Shown: positions 23,056 through 32,397 of the stretch, piece by piece
How the letters are laid out: each line of letters begins with the position of its first letter
Position numbering within the stretch: position 1 is the stretch's first letter
Source of the DNA: Nocardioides allogilvus
GTDB taxonomy: Bacteria > Actinomycetota > Actinomycetes > Propionibacteriales > Nocardioidaceae
Reading direction: 5' to 3'
Assembly (NCBI RefSeq): GCF_003047285.1
Contig: NZ_PZYX01000016.1
Coordinates: 1-64,000 of the forward strand
DNA: 64,000 nucleotides
Notes under the pieces: model-generated
The model's input: only the letters and a program-made list of their open reading frames with translations
Told to the model about the DNA's origin: nothing
The model's database searches: none
Program-made: the position numbers and the translations under genes

Positions 23056-23907
23056 CGCGCTCAATTCGTCGGCGTAGCGCCACGGCGCGGTCGGATCGGC
23101 GAGTGTTTCGAGCATTAGCTGACACCAGACCTGAGCCGCCCCGACCACGAGCCGGGCATGCCGTGGCCGGACCCACGTCGGCACGCTCTCGGTTCCGTGA
23201 TCGACGCCGACCTGATTGCGAATCTCAGTGACGCCCTGCGCGAGCGTCACGAGCGATTGGAGCACCTGACGGAGCGACGCGTTCTCGTCACTGACAGCCT
23301 TCGCCGCGAGCCCGAGCGACTCCTGGGCGGCCGTCACGAGCGCAGGCACCTTCGCGGCCTTCGAGTACGTCTTCCCGCGCTTGGTGAGCACCAACTTGGC
23401 TGTCGACTCGATGAGCGCCTTTGCGGTGCTCACGGCGAGCCGTGGATCGGTGTCGACGGCATCGCCGAGCCGCGCGAGGTGGTCGTGGATCGCTCCAGCG
23501 TCCGTGAGCGCTGCGAGCGCTTCGGCGGTGAAGCCAACTGTCGGCCCGTTCGGATCGGTGACGGCGAAAGTGGTCTCGTCGACCTCGAAGCCCTCGGTTC
23601 GGAGCGTCCGCACCCACCTGTCGAGGTTGGCGGGCTCGAAGTCGGGGTCTCTCCGCCTCGTGGCGATGCGCTGCAAGGTGTCGCTGTAGACGCCGGTCAA
23701 CCTCGCCGTGTGCGACGGGTTCCCGAGGTCGATCGACGCGAGGTAGCGGCGTGTGCGCTCCCGACGTTCGCTCGAGTCGTTGTCGAGCGGCTGGCGCGGA
23801 CCGAGCGGGATGTGGTTGTCCTCGAAGAGCGCGTCAATGTCGCGGAGGATCGTATTAGTCAGTTCGTCCGGCAACAGCCGGAGCACCTTCTTGCTGAATG
23901 TCGCCAC
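23047..23907 (-). CDS. abortive-infection (Abi C-terminal) family protein
   Basis: This 286-aa protein ends with the AbiJ/Abi_C-type signature: DPRLAVSTAKALIESTAKLV (about residues 154-173), then QSLVTLAQGVTEIRNQVGVDHG (split by me for length) and RHARLVVGAAQVWCQ. The family recurs in phage-exclusion loci. The N-terminal half, RRYLASIDLGNPSHTARLTG and FEPANLDRWVRTL, is a helical region of unknown role. The start ATG at 23905-23907 has no strong ribosome binding site visible. It is a single-gene transcription unit between the GNAT gene and the LysM/BTAD regulator. Confidence 0.75.
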   Translation of the reverse strand: MATFSKKVLRLLPDELTNTILRDIDALFEDNHIPLGPRQPLDNDSSERRERTRRYLASIDLGNPSHTARLTGVYSDTLQRIATRRRDPDFEPANLDRWVRTLRTEGFEVDETTFAVTDPNGPTVGFTAEALAALTDAGAIHDHLARLGDAVDTDPRLAVSTAKALIESTAKLVLTKRGKTYSKAAKVPALVTAAQESLGLAAKAVSDENASLRQVLQSLVTLAQGVTEIRNQVGVDHGTESVPTWVRPRHARLVVGAAQVWCQLMLETLADPTAPWRYADELSATD

Positions 23908-23964
23908 GTGAGCACGCTAGTTGGCGACAGCGAGAAGGCACGTGTGCCACGACACGGGCGCTCC

Positions 23965-26900
23965 CTAGCCAGTCCGACGGGTGCCAGACGACTGCTTCTG
24001 GTTGACGATCCCAGACGTGCGAGGCGGCAACTGGATCGGTCCGTAGTCGTCATCGGTCCGGTTGGAGATGCCGTTCCGCAGCCGTGCGTCGGCTCCTTCA
24101 TCGTCCCCCATGGCCCGATCTACCGCGACGCGGTCGAGGTTCGCGATCTCGTCGTACGGCGACGCGGCGAGTGCGACGTTCGACGCGAAGGAGGCCAAGT
24201 CGAGGTCGCCGACAGCCAAGGCATGGCTGGTGACGATGTGCCCGACGTCGACGATCGCGGCGTTCATGATGTGGTCGAGTCGGTCACCCTCGAGGAGCCA
24301 GCCCCAGCCGTCCTTGCGGAGGTCCGTGAACGGCTCGCCGCTGACGAGGTGCAACGCGGAGATGAGGTCGTCCATCCCCTCGGAGCCGCGGCTCTGGCCC
24401 CGAGCGCGCAGACGCCGGAACAGGTCGAGATCGCAGAGAACCCCGTCGAGGGCGTACGCCGCTGGGACGCCGTCCTGGTGGGTCTGCTGAGCCCGCGGAA
24501 GGTACGGCTTGCCTGCACGGCTCTGCCCGAGCCATTTCCGGATGATGCTCAGGTCCGATCGCGCCTTCTGGGGGCGGATGCAGAGGTCCTCGGCCAGTTT
24601 CTCAGCGGTGACCCCGCTGGGGTGGAGCGCGAGGTAGGCCAGGAACTCGACGTAGTAGGGCCGTCGGTGCGCGGTCGCTGTCGCGTCACCCAGCGTCCTG
24701 ACCGTTATCGGCCCGAGCAACGTGAGCTTCGGTGCGACAGGAACCGGGGAATCCCAACGGGCAAGGTCCTCGTCCAGGTCGGGGTCGGCGGCCCGAACTG
24801 CGGACGCGGCTTCCGGAGTTGTGTTCGGGGCGAGCGCCTCGACGTCATCGACGGTCGTGGCCGCCCGGTCGGCGTACACGTGGGTGTCGAGCGGAAGAAG
24901 CGACGAGGTGCCCGCCTCTTCTGCCTCGGGACGTGGTTCGGTCAGCTCCTCGACGAGCGCACCTGCGCAATCCGCCACGGCCCGATCGTCAGTCGGACGA
25001 GGGATCGGCACGACCTCCGCCTGCGTGGTCAGGTCGATCAGCGCAGCGCAGGCCTCCGCCTCAGCAGCAGTGAGCCCCGAAGCAGTGAGATCGAGGTCGA
25101 GGGACGGGATCCGGAGACGGCCTTCCGGGGAGAGGTTGATGTCGACGTACGGCGGGGATGGCTCGCCTCCAACGGTCACGAGAGCCATGCCGGAGCGACC
25201 CGGGAAGCCGACGATGGCGCCCGCCAAGCGAGCCAGGCCCGCGCCGCTGTCGCCGGCAGCGATGATCGCCGCGTGGAACTCGTCGGGCTCACCGGTGGGA
25301 CTGGCGGCTCCGAGGTCGGCGGCCAGTGTGGCAAGGAACGCGGCGTCGCCTGGATCGTGAATGTGGACGAAGTCGCGGTTGATGACGGCGAGCTCACCAC
25401 CAACGCCCAGCGCTTCGACGTGCACCGGGGACGCCCATGGGTTGACGACCAGTTCGGCCATGAGGTGACGAGTCAACGCGGCGCTGCGGTCGCCATCACC
25501 GGTGATCGCCACCGCACGGAGTTCCTCAAGGTTAAGCAGGACGAGCGCTCCAGGGACGGCCTGCCCGACACTGACCAGCATCGGGTATGGCGGCAGCGCC
25601 TCCGCGGGAGGCGTCGTCACCTCATCGACCGGGATCTGCCATGCAACTCCTTCCCCGGTCCACGGCTTGGGAAGGGCAGCCGGCTCCGCGAGCGTCAGCA
25701 CGATCCGGCTCGGTGAGAGTCGGACGGAGACCAGGCGCGGTGCAGGGTTGAGGCAGCGAAGTGAGGCATCGAGTTCTTCGATCGGTTGGGCGGTGGCGGA
25801 TCCCGTCACCTGCACCGACTTCTCGACCGCCCGTAACTCCTCTGGTGGCGGCGCGATGATCCTGCCGGGTCGGCGATAACGCAGTTGGGTCCGCCGGTGC
25901 TGCCGGAGCACCAACCAGAGCGACCCGGCGAGGAGCGCTCCTGCACCGGTCAACCCTGGGAGCAGCCAACTCGGGGCGGCCCAGTCCTCGGCAGATCCGG
26001 GCTCGGGCTGCTCGGGTGTCGGATCGGCTACTTCGGGAGCAGGAGGGGCGGCATCCGTCGGAGGAGTCGTCTCGTGGGCGGGTGGGTCCTGAGCGTGGTT
26101 CGGCTTCTTTGGCTCGGTCGGCCGAGACTGACCAGGAATGGTCAGCTTCCAGCCCGGAAGGATCAGGTCGGGATCGGTGAGGTGAGCGCCTTTCGCCTGA
26201 ACGGTATAGCGGGATGCCTCGAAGATCGACGGGTAGGCGTCGGCGTCCCCGAGTTCGTCCTCGGCGATCTCCGAGAGCGTGTCGCCGGGCTGGACGAGGT
26301 ACGCGCCCTCTGGCGCAGCCTCAAGAAGGGGAACCTTGAGGACCGTTCCGGGAAGCAGGAAGTCGGGACGACCGTCGAGGACGGCTCGGTTCAGGTCGAC
26401 GAGCTCGACGTACCGCGTTCCGGAGCCCAGACGTTCCTCGGCGATCTTCCAGAGGCTGTCGCCGCGCCTCACCGTGTAGCGCTCTGTGTCGGGCTCCACC
26501 TTCGCCTCGACCACCGGTTGGGCTGCGCTGACCGCGGCAGGTTCCGCAGCTACGACCGTCGGATCGGAGAGGGGAGATGTCATGGCCGCTTCAGCCGGTG
26601 GCTGCGGCAGGAACGCGGTCGCTGACGGGACCGCGACGAAGAGCAATGCCGCAGCAGCGACAAGGCGGTCGGCGGCGATCTGTGGCACGACGAGTCCGGG
26701 CAGCCGCGGAGCGCGCATCCCGCGGATCTGTGACACGACCGAGGCGAGCAACTGGCAGGTGAAGACCGCCCACGCGATCCAGCAGACCGCGGTGATGACT
26801 TCCACCGCGAGCGTCCCGTCGTCGGGTGCGGTGAGCCGTGACCATGAGAAGGCCGACAGATCCGGGATCGCCCCGATAGCGAGAAGCACGGTCGGCACGC

Positions 26901-26967
26901 CGACCACGAAGGCCACGAGGGCAACCGTTGCAGCCAGACCTTGCAGGCGGGTGGGGAGAGTTCTCAT
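23965..26967 (-). CDS. membrane-anchored LysM/BTAD regulator, 1000 aa
   Basis: In order: three hydrophobic segments in the first 120 residues; two LysM repeats (about 163-213, starting [19 protein letters not shown], and 222-279, starting [17 protein letters not shown]); a Pro/Glu-rich linker; a further membrane helix ([20 protein letters not shown], about 339-358); and a large cytoplasmic part. That part ends in a BTAD/SARP-type region (about 750-980), with a winged-helix segment [20 protein letters not shown] and the TPR-like [20 protein letters not shown] wall-sensing domain and a transcription-regulator domain are thus in one protein. It overlaps the TadG-like gene (26964-26967) and so belongs to the Tad operon. 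Confidence 0.85.
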   Translation of the reverse strand: MRTLPTRLQGLAATVALVAFVVGVPTVLLAIGAIPDLSAFSWSRLTAPDDGTLAVEVITAVCWIAWAVFTCQLLASVVSQIRGMRAPRLPGLVVPQIAADRLVAAAALLFVAVPSATAFLPQPPAEAAMTSPLSDPTVVAAEPAAVSAAQPVVEAKVEPDTERYTVRRGDSLWKIAEERLGSGTRYVELVDLNRAVLDGRPDFLLPGTVLKVPLLEAAPEGAYLVQPGDTLSEIAEDELGDADAYPSIFEASRYTVQAKGAHLTDPDLILPGWKLTIPGQSRPTEPKKPNHAQDPPAHETTPPTDAAPPAPEVADPTPEQPEPGSAEDWAAPSWLLPGLTGAGALLAGSLWLVLRQHRRTQLRYRRPGRIIAPPPEELRAVEKSVQVTGSATAQPIEELDASLRCLNPAPRLVSVRLSPSRIVLTLAEPAALPKPWTGEGVAWQIPVDEVTTPPAEALPPYPMLVSVGQAVPGALVLLNLEELRAVAITGDGDRSAALTRHLMAELVVNPWASPVHVEALGVGGELAVINRDFVHIHDPGDAAFLATLAADLGAASPTGEPDEFHAAIIAAGDSGAGLARLAGAIVGFPGRSGMALVTVGGEPSPPYVDINLSPEGRLRIPSLDLDLTASGLTAAEAEACAALIDLTTQAEVVPIPRPTDDRAVADCAGALVEELTEPRPEAEEAGTSSLLPLDTHVYADRAATTVDDVEALAPNTTPEAASAVRAADPDLDEDLARWDSPVPVAPKLTLLGPITVRTLGDATATAHRRPYYVEFLAYLALHPSGVTAEKLAEDLCIRPQKARSDLSIIRKWLGQSRAGKPYLPRAQQTHQDGVPAAYALDGVLCDLDLFRRLRARGQSRGSEGMDDLISALHLVSGEPFTDLRKDGWGWLLEGDRLDHIMNAAIVDVGHIVTSHALAVGDLDLASFASNVALAASPYDEIANLDRVAVDRAMGDDEGADARLRNGISNRTDDDYGPIQLPPRTSGIVNQKQSSGTRRTG

Positions 26968-27386
26968 CGCTCGTTACCTCCGAGGGTGCGGATCAGGCGC
27001 GCGGTTGCTGTGCCGGTGACGTCGAGGTGGTCGATGCCGATCACGCCTAGGAATCGTGACTCGTAGGAGTCGTCGACGGTCACGGTGATGGTGTTGCCGT
27101 TAGTGATCGCGACGGTGCCGCTGACTCCGGCGGCGTCGAGGTATCGCTGGGCTGCGGCTCGAGCGGCGGCCGGGCTGATGGCGAGGTCGTGTCCCTGGAT
27201 GGCGGCGCCACCTTCGACCTCTTCGCCTCCGGCTCGGGCGGCTTGGGCTGCGAGGTCGTGGGCGCGCTCGTGGGCGTGTACCTGGCCGCCGAGGTCGACG
27301 GCGAGGCCGACGAGGAAGATCATCACGAAGCTGGACAGCGCTAGCCAGACTGTGATGGATCCGCGTGCGTCGCGGTGCCGGCTCAC
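26964..27386 (-). CDS. TadG-like pilus assembly protein
   Basis: This 140-aa protein begins [19 protein letters not shown], a TadE/TadG-type N-terminus: charged tail with a Gly-Ser-x-x cleavage-like site, then one membrane helix (about residues 9-30). [20 protein letters not shown] follows, typical of Flp-type pseudopilins. It is shorter than classical TadG (about 500 aa), so it is a minor pseudopilin of the TadE/G superfamily. GTG at 27384-27386 overlaps the TadE-like stop (GTGA). Confidence 0.75.
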   Translation of the reverse strand: MSRHRDARGSITVWLALSSFVMIFLVGLAVDLGGQVHAHERAHDLAAQAARAGGEEVEGGAAIQGHDLAISPAAARAAAQRYLDAAGVSGTVAITNGNTITVTVDDSYESRFLGVIGIDHLDVTGTATARLIRTLGGNER

Positions 27387-27808
27387 GACTCCCTCCACGT
27401 GTCGACGGGGCTGGACATGGTCGCTATCAGGACGCGACTTCCTGGTACTCCCGGAATGGCGAGGTCTGCCAGGTCCAGGCGACAGGAGACGCGCACCTCG
27501 ACCGAGCCGGGTACGCCGGGCTGCTTGTTGAAGTCGGTGGTGTCCACGGTGACCTCGATGTCCGAGCACCCGATCTGTTGGTTGGCGATGCTCGCTGTCG
27601 CGGCTTCGCGCGCGTTACTTCGTGCGGTCTGCGCGTCCCGCGCGATCGACGCCGAGCGGGCCCCGTCAGCGGCAGCCGCTTGGAGCGCTTGGTGGGTGCT
27701 CGCCGTACGCCCGCCGAAGATGATCAAGGCGACTAACAGGGCGAACGCAGGTACGCCGATCGCGGCCTCGATCGCCGCTGACCCTCGTTCGTCGCGCAGC
27801 CGGATCAT
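27383..27808 (-). CDS. TadE-like minor pilin (copy 2)
   Basis: This 141-aa protein begins MIRLRDERGSAAIEAAIGVP, a classic TadE start: basic tail, RGS, Glu and a hydrophobic helix (about residues 11-31). An external domain ends in AIPGVPGSRVLIATMSSPV. Two Cys residues (in IGCSDIE and VSCRLD) could form a disulphide. It overlaps both neighbours by 4 bp, so it is coupled within the Tad operon. Confidence 0.85.
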   Translation of the reverse strand: MIRLRDERGSAAIEAAIGVPAFALLVALIIFGGRTASTHQALQAAAADGARSASIARDAQTARSNAREAATASIANQQIGCSDIEVTVDTTDFNKQPGVPGSVEVRVSCRLDLADLAIPGVPGSRVLIATMSSPVDTWRES

Positions 27809-28221
27809 GGCGCGGTCACCCTCTCAACTGGGACGGTCGCGCTCTGGGTGATCCGGACCTGCCAGCCGGGGATCACGCTCAGGCTGAACCCGGTGACTGT
27901 CACCGAAGCCGTTGTCGCGGTCCGGTCGGCGGTGGTCGAGGTGCCGGTGAGAACATCGTCGCCGCCAGCCTCGGCGATGAAATCGTTGGCCGCGCCGACA
28001 CCGTCGGACTCGCGTCCATGCTCGACACCGGCTGCTCGGGCGCCCTCCTGCGCAGCAGCGATCGCGACCGTGCGTGCGTGATAGAAGAGCGCGGCCTGCA
28101 TTCCCAAGAACATGATGGCGAAGAGAGCGGGCAGCAGGATCACGAGCTCGATCGAAACCGAACCCTGCTGATCGCGCCGCCGAGGGCGGCTACTTGATCT
28201 TGCCGGCCTGCGACGTGACAT
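27805..28221 (-). CDS. TadE-like minor pilin (copy 1)
   Basis: This 138-aa protein has RRRDQQGSVSIELVILLPAL (about residues 13-32), with the conserved Glu in the pseudopilin helix, then QAALFYHARTVAIAAAQEGA. The only usable start upstream of this is ATG at 28219-28221, which overlaps the Flp gene by 32 bp. This is unusual for this operon, where 4-bp overlaps are the rule, so a non-standard start is possible. Its stop overlaps the next ATG (27805-27808). Confidence 0.8.
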   Translation of the reverse strand: MSRRRPARSSSRPRRRDQQGSVSIELVILLPALFAIMFLGMQAALFYHARTVAIAAAQEGARAAGVEHGRESDGVGAANDFIAEAGGDDVLTGTSTTADRTATTASVTVTGFSLSVIPGWQVRITQSATVPVERVTAP

Positions 28222-28384
28222 AGGACGTGACCGCGGCGACCACAATGCCGACGATGGCGATGACCGCCACAGCCCAGAGGACGTGCTCGGTGGTGACCGA
28301 GCCACGCTCGTCATGCCGTGTACGGCGCAGGTCGTCGTACATGGATGTTGCTGTGAGTTGAAGCAGAACGAGAAGTTTCAACAT
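28190..28384 (-). CDS. Flp-type pilin, 64 aa
   Basis: AAGGAGGAACCC before the ATG at 28382-28384 is the strongest ribosome binding site in the operon, as expected for the major pilin. The 64-aa product has a basic N-terminus (DDLRRTRHDERGSVTTEHV, about residues 17-35) with RGS and Glu in the Flp prepilin pattern, then a helix VLWAVAVIAIVGIVVAAVTS (about 35-54). A prepilin peptidase would cleave after the Gly. No dedicated peptidase gene (TadV/CpaA) is seen in the window. Confidence 0.8.
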   Translation of the reverse strand: MLKLLVLLQLTATSMYDDLRRTRHDERGSVTTEHVLWAVAVIAIVGIVVAAVTSYVTSQAGKIK

Positions 28385-28413
28385 GGGTTCCTCCTTGGTG
28401 GTGTCCTTCCGTG

Positions 28414-29316
28414 TCACGAGGCCGTGAGCATGCGAAGCAATGAGGGCGCGACCAGCAGCGCCATGAAGATCACGCCGAGCAGCGATCCGGGGATGGTCAT
28501 CCGTTCGCCGACTGCGTTCGCCTCGGCGATCTCGTCGTTGAGCATCGCCGTGCGCATGGCCGCGGATCGAGCGCGGAGGGTGGCATACACGCTCGCTCCT
28601 TCCTCTCCGGAGAGCCGCATGATGTCTGCGAAGTCGTCGAGCTCGGGGAGTCCGAGCTCCTCTGCCAAGGTGTGCAGGGCGTCCCAGGGCGGCAAGCCGG
28701 ACCAGCGCGAGCGTGTGAGTTCCTCCGAGAGTCGGGTGAATACCCACGAGTCGCCAACCTCGGCGGCGGCCTCCATCGCCTGCCGCACGCCGATCCCGTT
28801 GTTGCGTTCAAGGGCGACCAAGTCGATGTAGGCGCCAAGTGCGCGGGCGAACTCGAGCCGAGCCTTCCGGGCGTCGTCGAGCGCGTTGTAGTTCGGCAGG
28901 AAGAACATGACGGCGGCGAGCCCGAGGGAGGCAAGAGCCGGGATCTGGAAGGGGATGCCCAGTCCCAACGAGTTGAAGAGCAGGGTGAGCCCCGGCGGGA
29001 TCAGCAGGCCGAGGCCGGCAAAGGTCAGCTTCTCGCCGTAGAACTGCGCGACGGAGATCCGAAGCAGGGCGAGCTCGCGACTCGGCGTACGAACCCAAAG
29101 TCCGGGCGGAAGTACGCGCAGACCCCAGAGTCCGAGCCGCTCCTTGCTCGTCTGAGCCGCGGCAGCCGTCGCTGTCGTCCGTGCGCGCGTGGAGGCGACG
29201 CGCGCCAACGCGTCGGCGAGATCGGGCTCGACCGGCAGCAGCCGGGCAACAATGAGCGTCAGCCCGAGTCCGGTCAGTCCGCCCGAGAGGATCGCCAACT
29301 GGAGCCCGGTGATCAT
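28414..29316 (-). CDS. tadC: TadC-like pilus platform membrane protein
   Basis: This 300-aa protein has an N-terminal membrane helix, two more near residues 105-145, and a C-terminal pair ending SLLGVIFMALLVAPSLLRML. Between them lies a helical domain with ALGAYIDLVALERNNGIGVR, the GspF/TadC-type domain. ATG at 29314-29316 overlaps the TadB stop (ATGA). It forms the inner-membrane platform with TadB for Flp pilus assembly. Confidence 0.85.
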   Translation of the reverse strand: MITGLQLAILSGGLTGLGLTLIVARLLPVEPDLADALARVASTRARTTATAAAAQTSKERLGLWGLRVLPPGLWVRTPSRELALLRISVAQFYGEKLTFAGLGLLIPPGLTLLFNSLGLGIPFQIPALASLGLAAVMFFLPNYNALDDARKARLEFARALGAYIDLVALERNNGIGVRQAMEAAAEVGDSWVFTRLSEELTRSRWSGLPPWDALHTLAEELGLPELDDFADIMRLSGEEGASVYATLRARSAAMRTAMLNDEIAEANAVGERMTIPGSLLGVIFMALLVAPSLLRMLTAS

Positions 29317-30167
29317 CGCGCCACCATCGCTCCAGAGCGTGCCGACAAGAACCGGGGCATCGGCCGTCCTGTCGCCATCCGCTTCATCCAGACCAGCGTG
29401 GCGACGTACGCCGAGAGCAGCACCGCGAGGATGACCTGGCCGACCGGACTCCGGTAGGGCTCGACGTAGCTGCCTGAAAGCGCGAGGACGATCAGGACGC
29501 TGGCACTGATCAGCGTTACCCACCGGGCCGTCGACCGGGGCTTCGCTCGATCAGCCTCCACTTGACGACGCGCTCGCACGTCGGCTGCGACCGACTCGGC
29601 GAGCCCTTCCAGCACGCTGGCGAGCCCGGCACCGCGGCGGCGCGCCCCGAGGATGAGGTTTGCGGCAACCAGGTCGCCGGTGGCGTCATCGAGTTCGTCG
29701 GCGAAGGTCCGGAGCGCGGTCTCGGTGTCCCAGCGTGCACGGAGTCTGGCCACCAGTCGGGTGACCTCGACGTTGATCGGCGCAGGTGTCGATCGGAGCG
29801 TGGCCGCGAGCGCCTGCTCCAGGCCGATTCCGACCGTGAGCACTCCGGCCAGCGAGCGGGTCCATTCCTCCATGGCTTCGAGGCGCGCGATCTGAGCGGC
29901 GGCCGGGGGAGCGGACAGCAGGGTGGGCAAGCCGATGACCGCCACAGGCGCGATGACCAGGGAGAGGACCCAGCCGGTGATCAGCCAGCCGAGGAGTCCG
30001 AGCCCAATTCCGGCGAGAAGCAACATCCGGGTGCGAGCGGGCAGGTTGAAGTGACGGCTGCGCCCCCACGGCCGGGGCGGCAACGCGGTGAGCCGTAGCC
30101 CGACGAAGATGCCGAGGAGCCCGGCGGCGATCAGGCCGCCCGCGAGGCTGGGGATCAGCGGGCTCAC
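29313..30167 (-). CDS. tadB: TadB-like pilus platform membrane protein
   Basis: This 284-aa protein has paired helices near the N-terminus (about residues 8-28 and 48-85) and near the C-terminus (about 218-262). The cytosolic TadB/GspF domain in between has LEAMEEWTRSLAGVLTVGIG and ALRTFADELDDATGDLVAAN. ATG at 30165-30167 overlaps the TadA stop. Paired with TadC, as in standard Tad loci. Confidence 0.87.
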   Translation of the reverse strand: MSPLIPSLAGGLIAAGLLGIFVGLRLTALPPRPWGRSRHFNLPARTRMLLLAGIGLGLLGWLITGWVLSLVIAPVAVIGLPTLLSAPPAAAQIARLEAMEEWTRSLAGVLTVGIGLEQALAATLRSTPAPINVEVTRLVARLRARWDTETALRTFADELDDATGDLVAANLILGARRRGAGLASVLEGLAESVAADVRARRQVEADRAKPRSTARWVTLISASVLIVLALSGSYVEPYRSPVGQVILAVLLSAYVATLVWMKRMATGRPMPRFLSARSGAMVAR

Positions 30168-31636
30168 GGCTGGACTCCGAACGGCTGCGTAGAGAGGTAC
30201 GCCGCGAGGTCGAATCCGTGCTGGGCGAGGGCTCGGTAATCGTCAGGGAGTACGTCGGGCCGGGCGACGCCCGACGCATCCGCACGAAAGACATGGGTCG
30301 TCGCGTAGCCGACTTCCCTCTCGCCGGGTGCCAGAGCGATGACTTCGGCAACCCGTCTTGTCCGCTGCGCACCGCCAGGGACGGGCCTGGTCTCCATGCT
30401 CAGTTGGACGATGAGGTCGACGGTCGCGGCCAGCTTGCTGGTGGCAAGCCCGTGGGTGATGTGTGGTCCGGCCTCCATCGCGCAGGTGACAAGTTTCTGC
30501 ACCGCGGCGATGGCGTCGCCGGCGTGCGTCGTGGAGATGGAGCCCGTTCCGGACTCCATCGCCTTGATCATCGCCCAGATCTCCTTGCCACGGACCTCCC
30601 CGACGATCTGTCGCGAGAGGTTGAAGCGGAAGGAGTCGACCAGGGCCTCGTCAAGCGTGAACTCGCCTGCCTGGCGACCATCCGGGCCGCGCTCACCTGA
30701 GCCGGGCCGGGACTCCCACGCGTGTACCACTTTGTGGCGGCCGAGCTCGTGCAGGTGCAGCTCGTACTCAGTCTCGAAGGTGCCGATCGCCTCCAACGCG
30801 TCGATCTCGGCGCAGAGCGCCCGCACGAGCGTCGTCTTGCCGGCACCCTGTGCGCCCGCCACGACAATCGAACGACGAGCACGTACGGCGGCGCGGAGAA
30901 ATGATGCCAGTGTCGGCGTCATCATCTCCCTCGCCACGAGGTCGTCGAGGGTGACCTGCATCAGCCGGTGGCGCCTGATGACGACCGACGGACGCGGGGT
31001 CACCCACGCGGCCGCAGCGAGGCGGGATCCGCCATCGAGCCTGAGGTGGAGCCGGGGCTGGGCCTCGGAGAAGGATCGTGCGTTGACCTCGCTGCGGGAG
31101 GCAAGGAAGACGAGGAAGTCGATCAGTTCCTGGTCGGAGTCGGCAACTGCCGGCCCGTCGACGAGCGTTCCGTCGACCAACTCGAGGAGGACGTTGTCGT
31201 GGCCGACGATGACGATGTTCTCGATCCGGTCGTCATCCACCAGTGGCTGGAGCCGACCGAGCCGGAACAAGGAGTCGAAGACCGTCTGGGCGGTGGCCTG
31301 CTGGCGCGCCAGACTCCAGGTGACCTGACCGGCGTCGACTGCGTCAGCCATCGCCGACTCGATGAGATCCAGCACGATCGACCGACCAAGCTCCTGCTGC
31401 GCGGCCTTGTCGAGTCGACTCCGGTCGGATGCGACCGCTTGGCTCAACTGCTCTGATGCCTGGGCACGGAGCGCAGAGACGATCGACCAGTCGACGTCGG
31501 TGTTCTCAGTCGGCACCGCGACTACTTGAGTGTCGAGCGCGGATGGGTCCGGCGTCGAGCCGTTGGCCGCCTGAGTGAACAGCGGCAGCCGCGACAGGTC
31601 GCCGTAGTCGTTGAGGTCGCGGGACGCCTCGCTCAT
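30164..31636 (-). CDS. tadA: TadA/CpaF-family pilus assembly ATPase
   Basis: This 490-aa secretion ATPase has Walker A VVAGAQGAGKTTLVRAL near residue 260. The conserved Asp box region follows (ALEAIGTFETEYELHLHELG), then the Walker B/His-box stretch including RGKEIWAMIKAMESGTGSIS with STTHAGDAIAAV near 380. The N-terminal domain (about 50-250) fits the CpaF family. ATG at 31634-31636 overlaps the CpaE stop. It hydrolyses ATP to drive Flp pilus extension. Confidence 0.92.
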   Translation of the reverse strand: MSEASRDLNDYGDLSRLPLFTQAANGSTPDPSALDTQVVAVPTENTDVDWSIVSALRAQASEQLSQAVASDRSRLDKAAQQELGRSIVLDLIESAMADAVDAGQVTWSLARQQATAQTVFDSLFRLGRLQPLVDDDRIENIVIVGHDNVLLELVDGTLVDGPAVADSDQELIDFLVFLASRSEVNARSFSEAQPRLHLRLDGGSRLAAAAWVTPRPSVVIRRHRLMQVTLDDLVAREMMTPTLASFLRAAVRARRSIVVAGAQGAGKTTLVRALCAEIDALEAIGTFETEYELHLHELGRHKVVHAWESRPGSGERGPDGRQAGEFTLDEALVDSFRFNLSRQIVGEVRGKEIWAMIKAMESGTGSISTTHAGDAIAAVQKLVTCAMEAGPHITHGLATSKLAATVDLIVQLSMETRPVPGGAQRTRRVAEVIALAPGEREVGYATTHVFRADASGVARPDVLPDDYRALAQHGFDLAAYLSTQPFGVQP

Positions 31637-32397
31637 TGGGCCGACTCCTCGATGAGAGTGAACCGACCACGAGCGACGTGCGCCTGCACCGACTGCGCAG
31701 CAGCCTGGAGTCCACGGACGTAAGGCCCGGTCTCGAAGCGCCGTGGCGGGGTCGCTCCGCGTTGGTAGACGGCAGCGGCCGTCGGATCGTCGGGAAGATC
31801 GGCGACAACGGGCATGCCCAGGACCTTGGCCACGTCGGAATCGCGATACGGCTGACCCTCGCCGATGAGCAGCAAGCCCGGGTGGGGCCAACCGCTGGCC
31901 GGCTGGCGCACTGTCTCTGCCCACGACCGAGCTGCCGAGATCGACGGTAGCGTCGCTCGAGTGACCAGCAGCGTCACGTCAGCGGCATCGAGCAGCTGCT
32001 GGGGGGAACCGGCGAGACCGAGTCGACCACCGTCCACAATGACGTCCTGGCCGTTGGCCTCCAGTTCCTTGAGAGCGACAGCCAGCGGCTCCCACACATC
32101 GTTGAGGGCGGCGGCCTGAGCGTGCGTCCGAGTGCCGGCGACGAGGGAAACGCTCGGGCTCAGTGGGCGGACGACCTCTCGCAGCGCGTCTGCCACGCCG
32201 AGCGGCGACAGCGCGAGCTCGATCAGTCCGGCGTCGTACGGCGTCGTCCCGCGCAGGAAGCCAGCAAGGATCCCGGAACCGCCAGTCGGGTCAGCCTCGA
32301 CCAGAAGCACAGGGCGCGGCCAGCAGAACGCGAGCCCGACGGCAGTCGTGGTGACGCCGGGCGAGCCCGAGGCAGATGTCAGGCAGATGACGGCCAT
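31633..32397 (-). CDS. CpaE/TadZ-like ParA-superfamily protein
   Basis: This 254-aa protein begins MAVICLTSASGSPGVTTTAV, a deviant Walker A (GSPGVTTT) of the ParA/MinD superfamily. VLLVEADPTGGS (about residues 30-41) matches Walker A', and DVIVDGGRLG (about 117-126) matches Walker B with Gly-Gly in place of the usual Asp-Pro. It lacks an obvious receiver domain. CpaE/TadZ proteins place the pilus machinery at the cell pole. It shares one base with the CpaB-like stop (32397). Confidence 0.8.
   Translation of the reverse strand: MAVICLTSASGSPGVTTTAVGLAFCWPRPVLLVEADPTGGSGILAGFLRGTTPYDAGLIELALSPLGVADALREVVRPLSPSVSLVAGTRTHAQAAALNDVWEPLAVALKELEANGQDVIVDGGRLGLAGSPQQLLDAADVTLLVTRATLPSISAARSWAETVRQPASGWPHPGLLLIGEGQPYRDSDVAKVLGMPVVADLPDDPTAAAVYQRGATPPRRFETGPYVRGLQAAAQSVQAHVARGRFTLIEESAQ

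Noticed and set aside
23158-25716. Long plus-strand ORF of 852 codons
   Set aside because: It is antisense to the Abi-type and LysM/BTAD genes. Its translation is Arg-rich without domain signature, a typical effect of high third-position GC.
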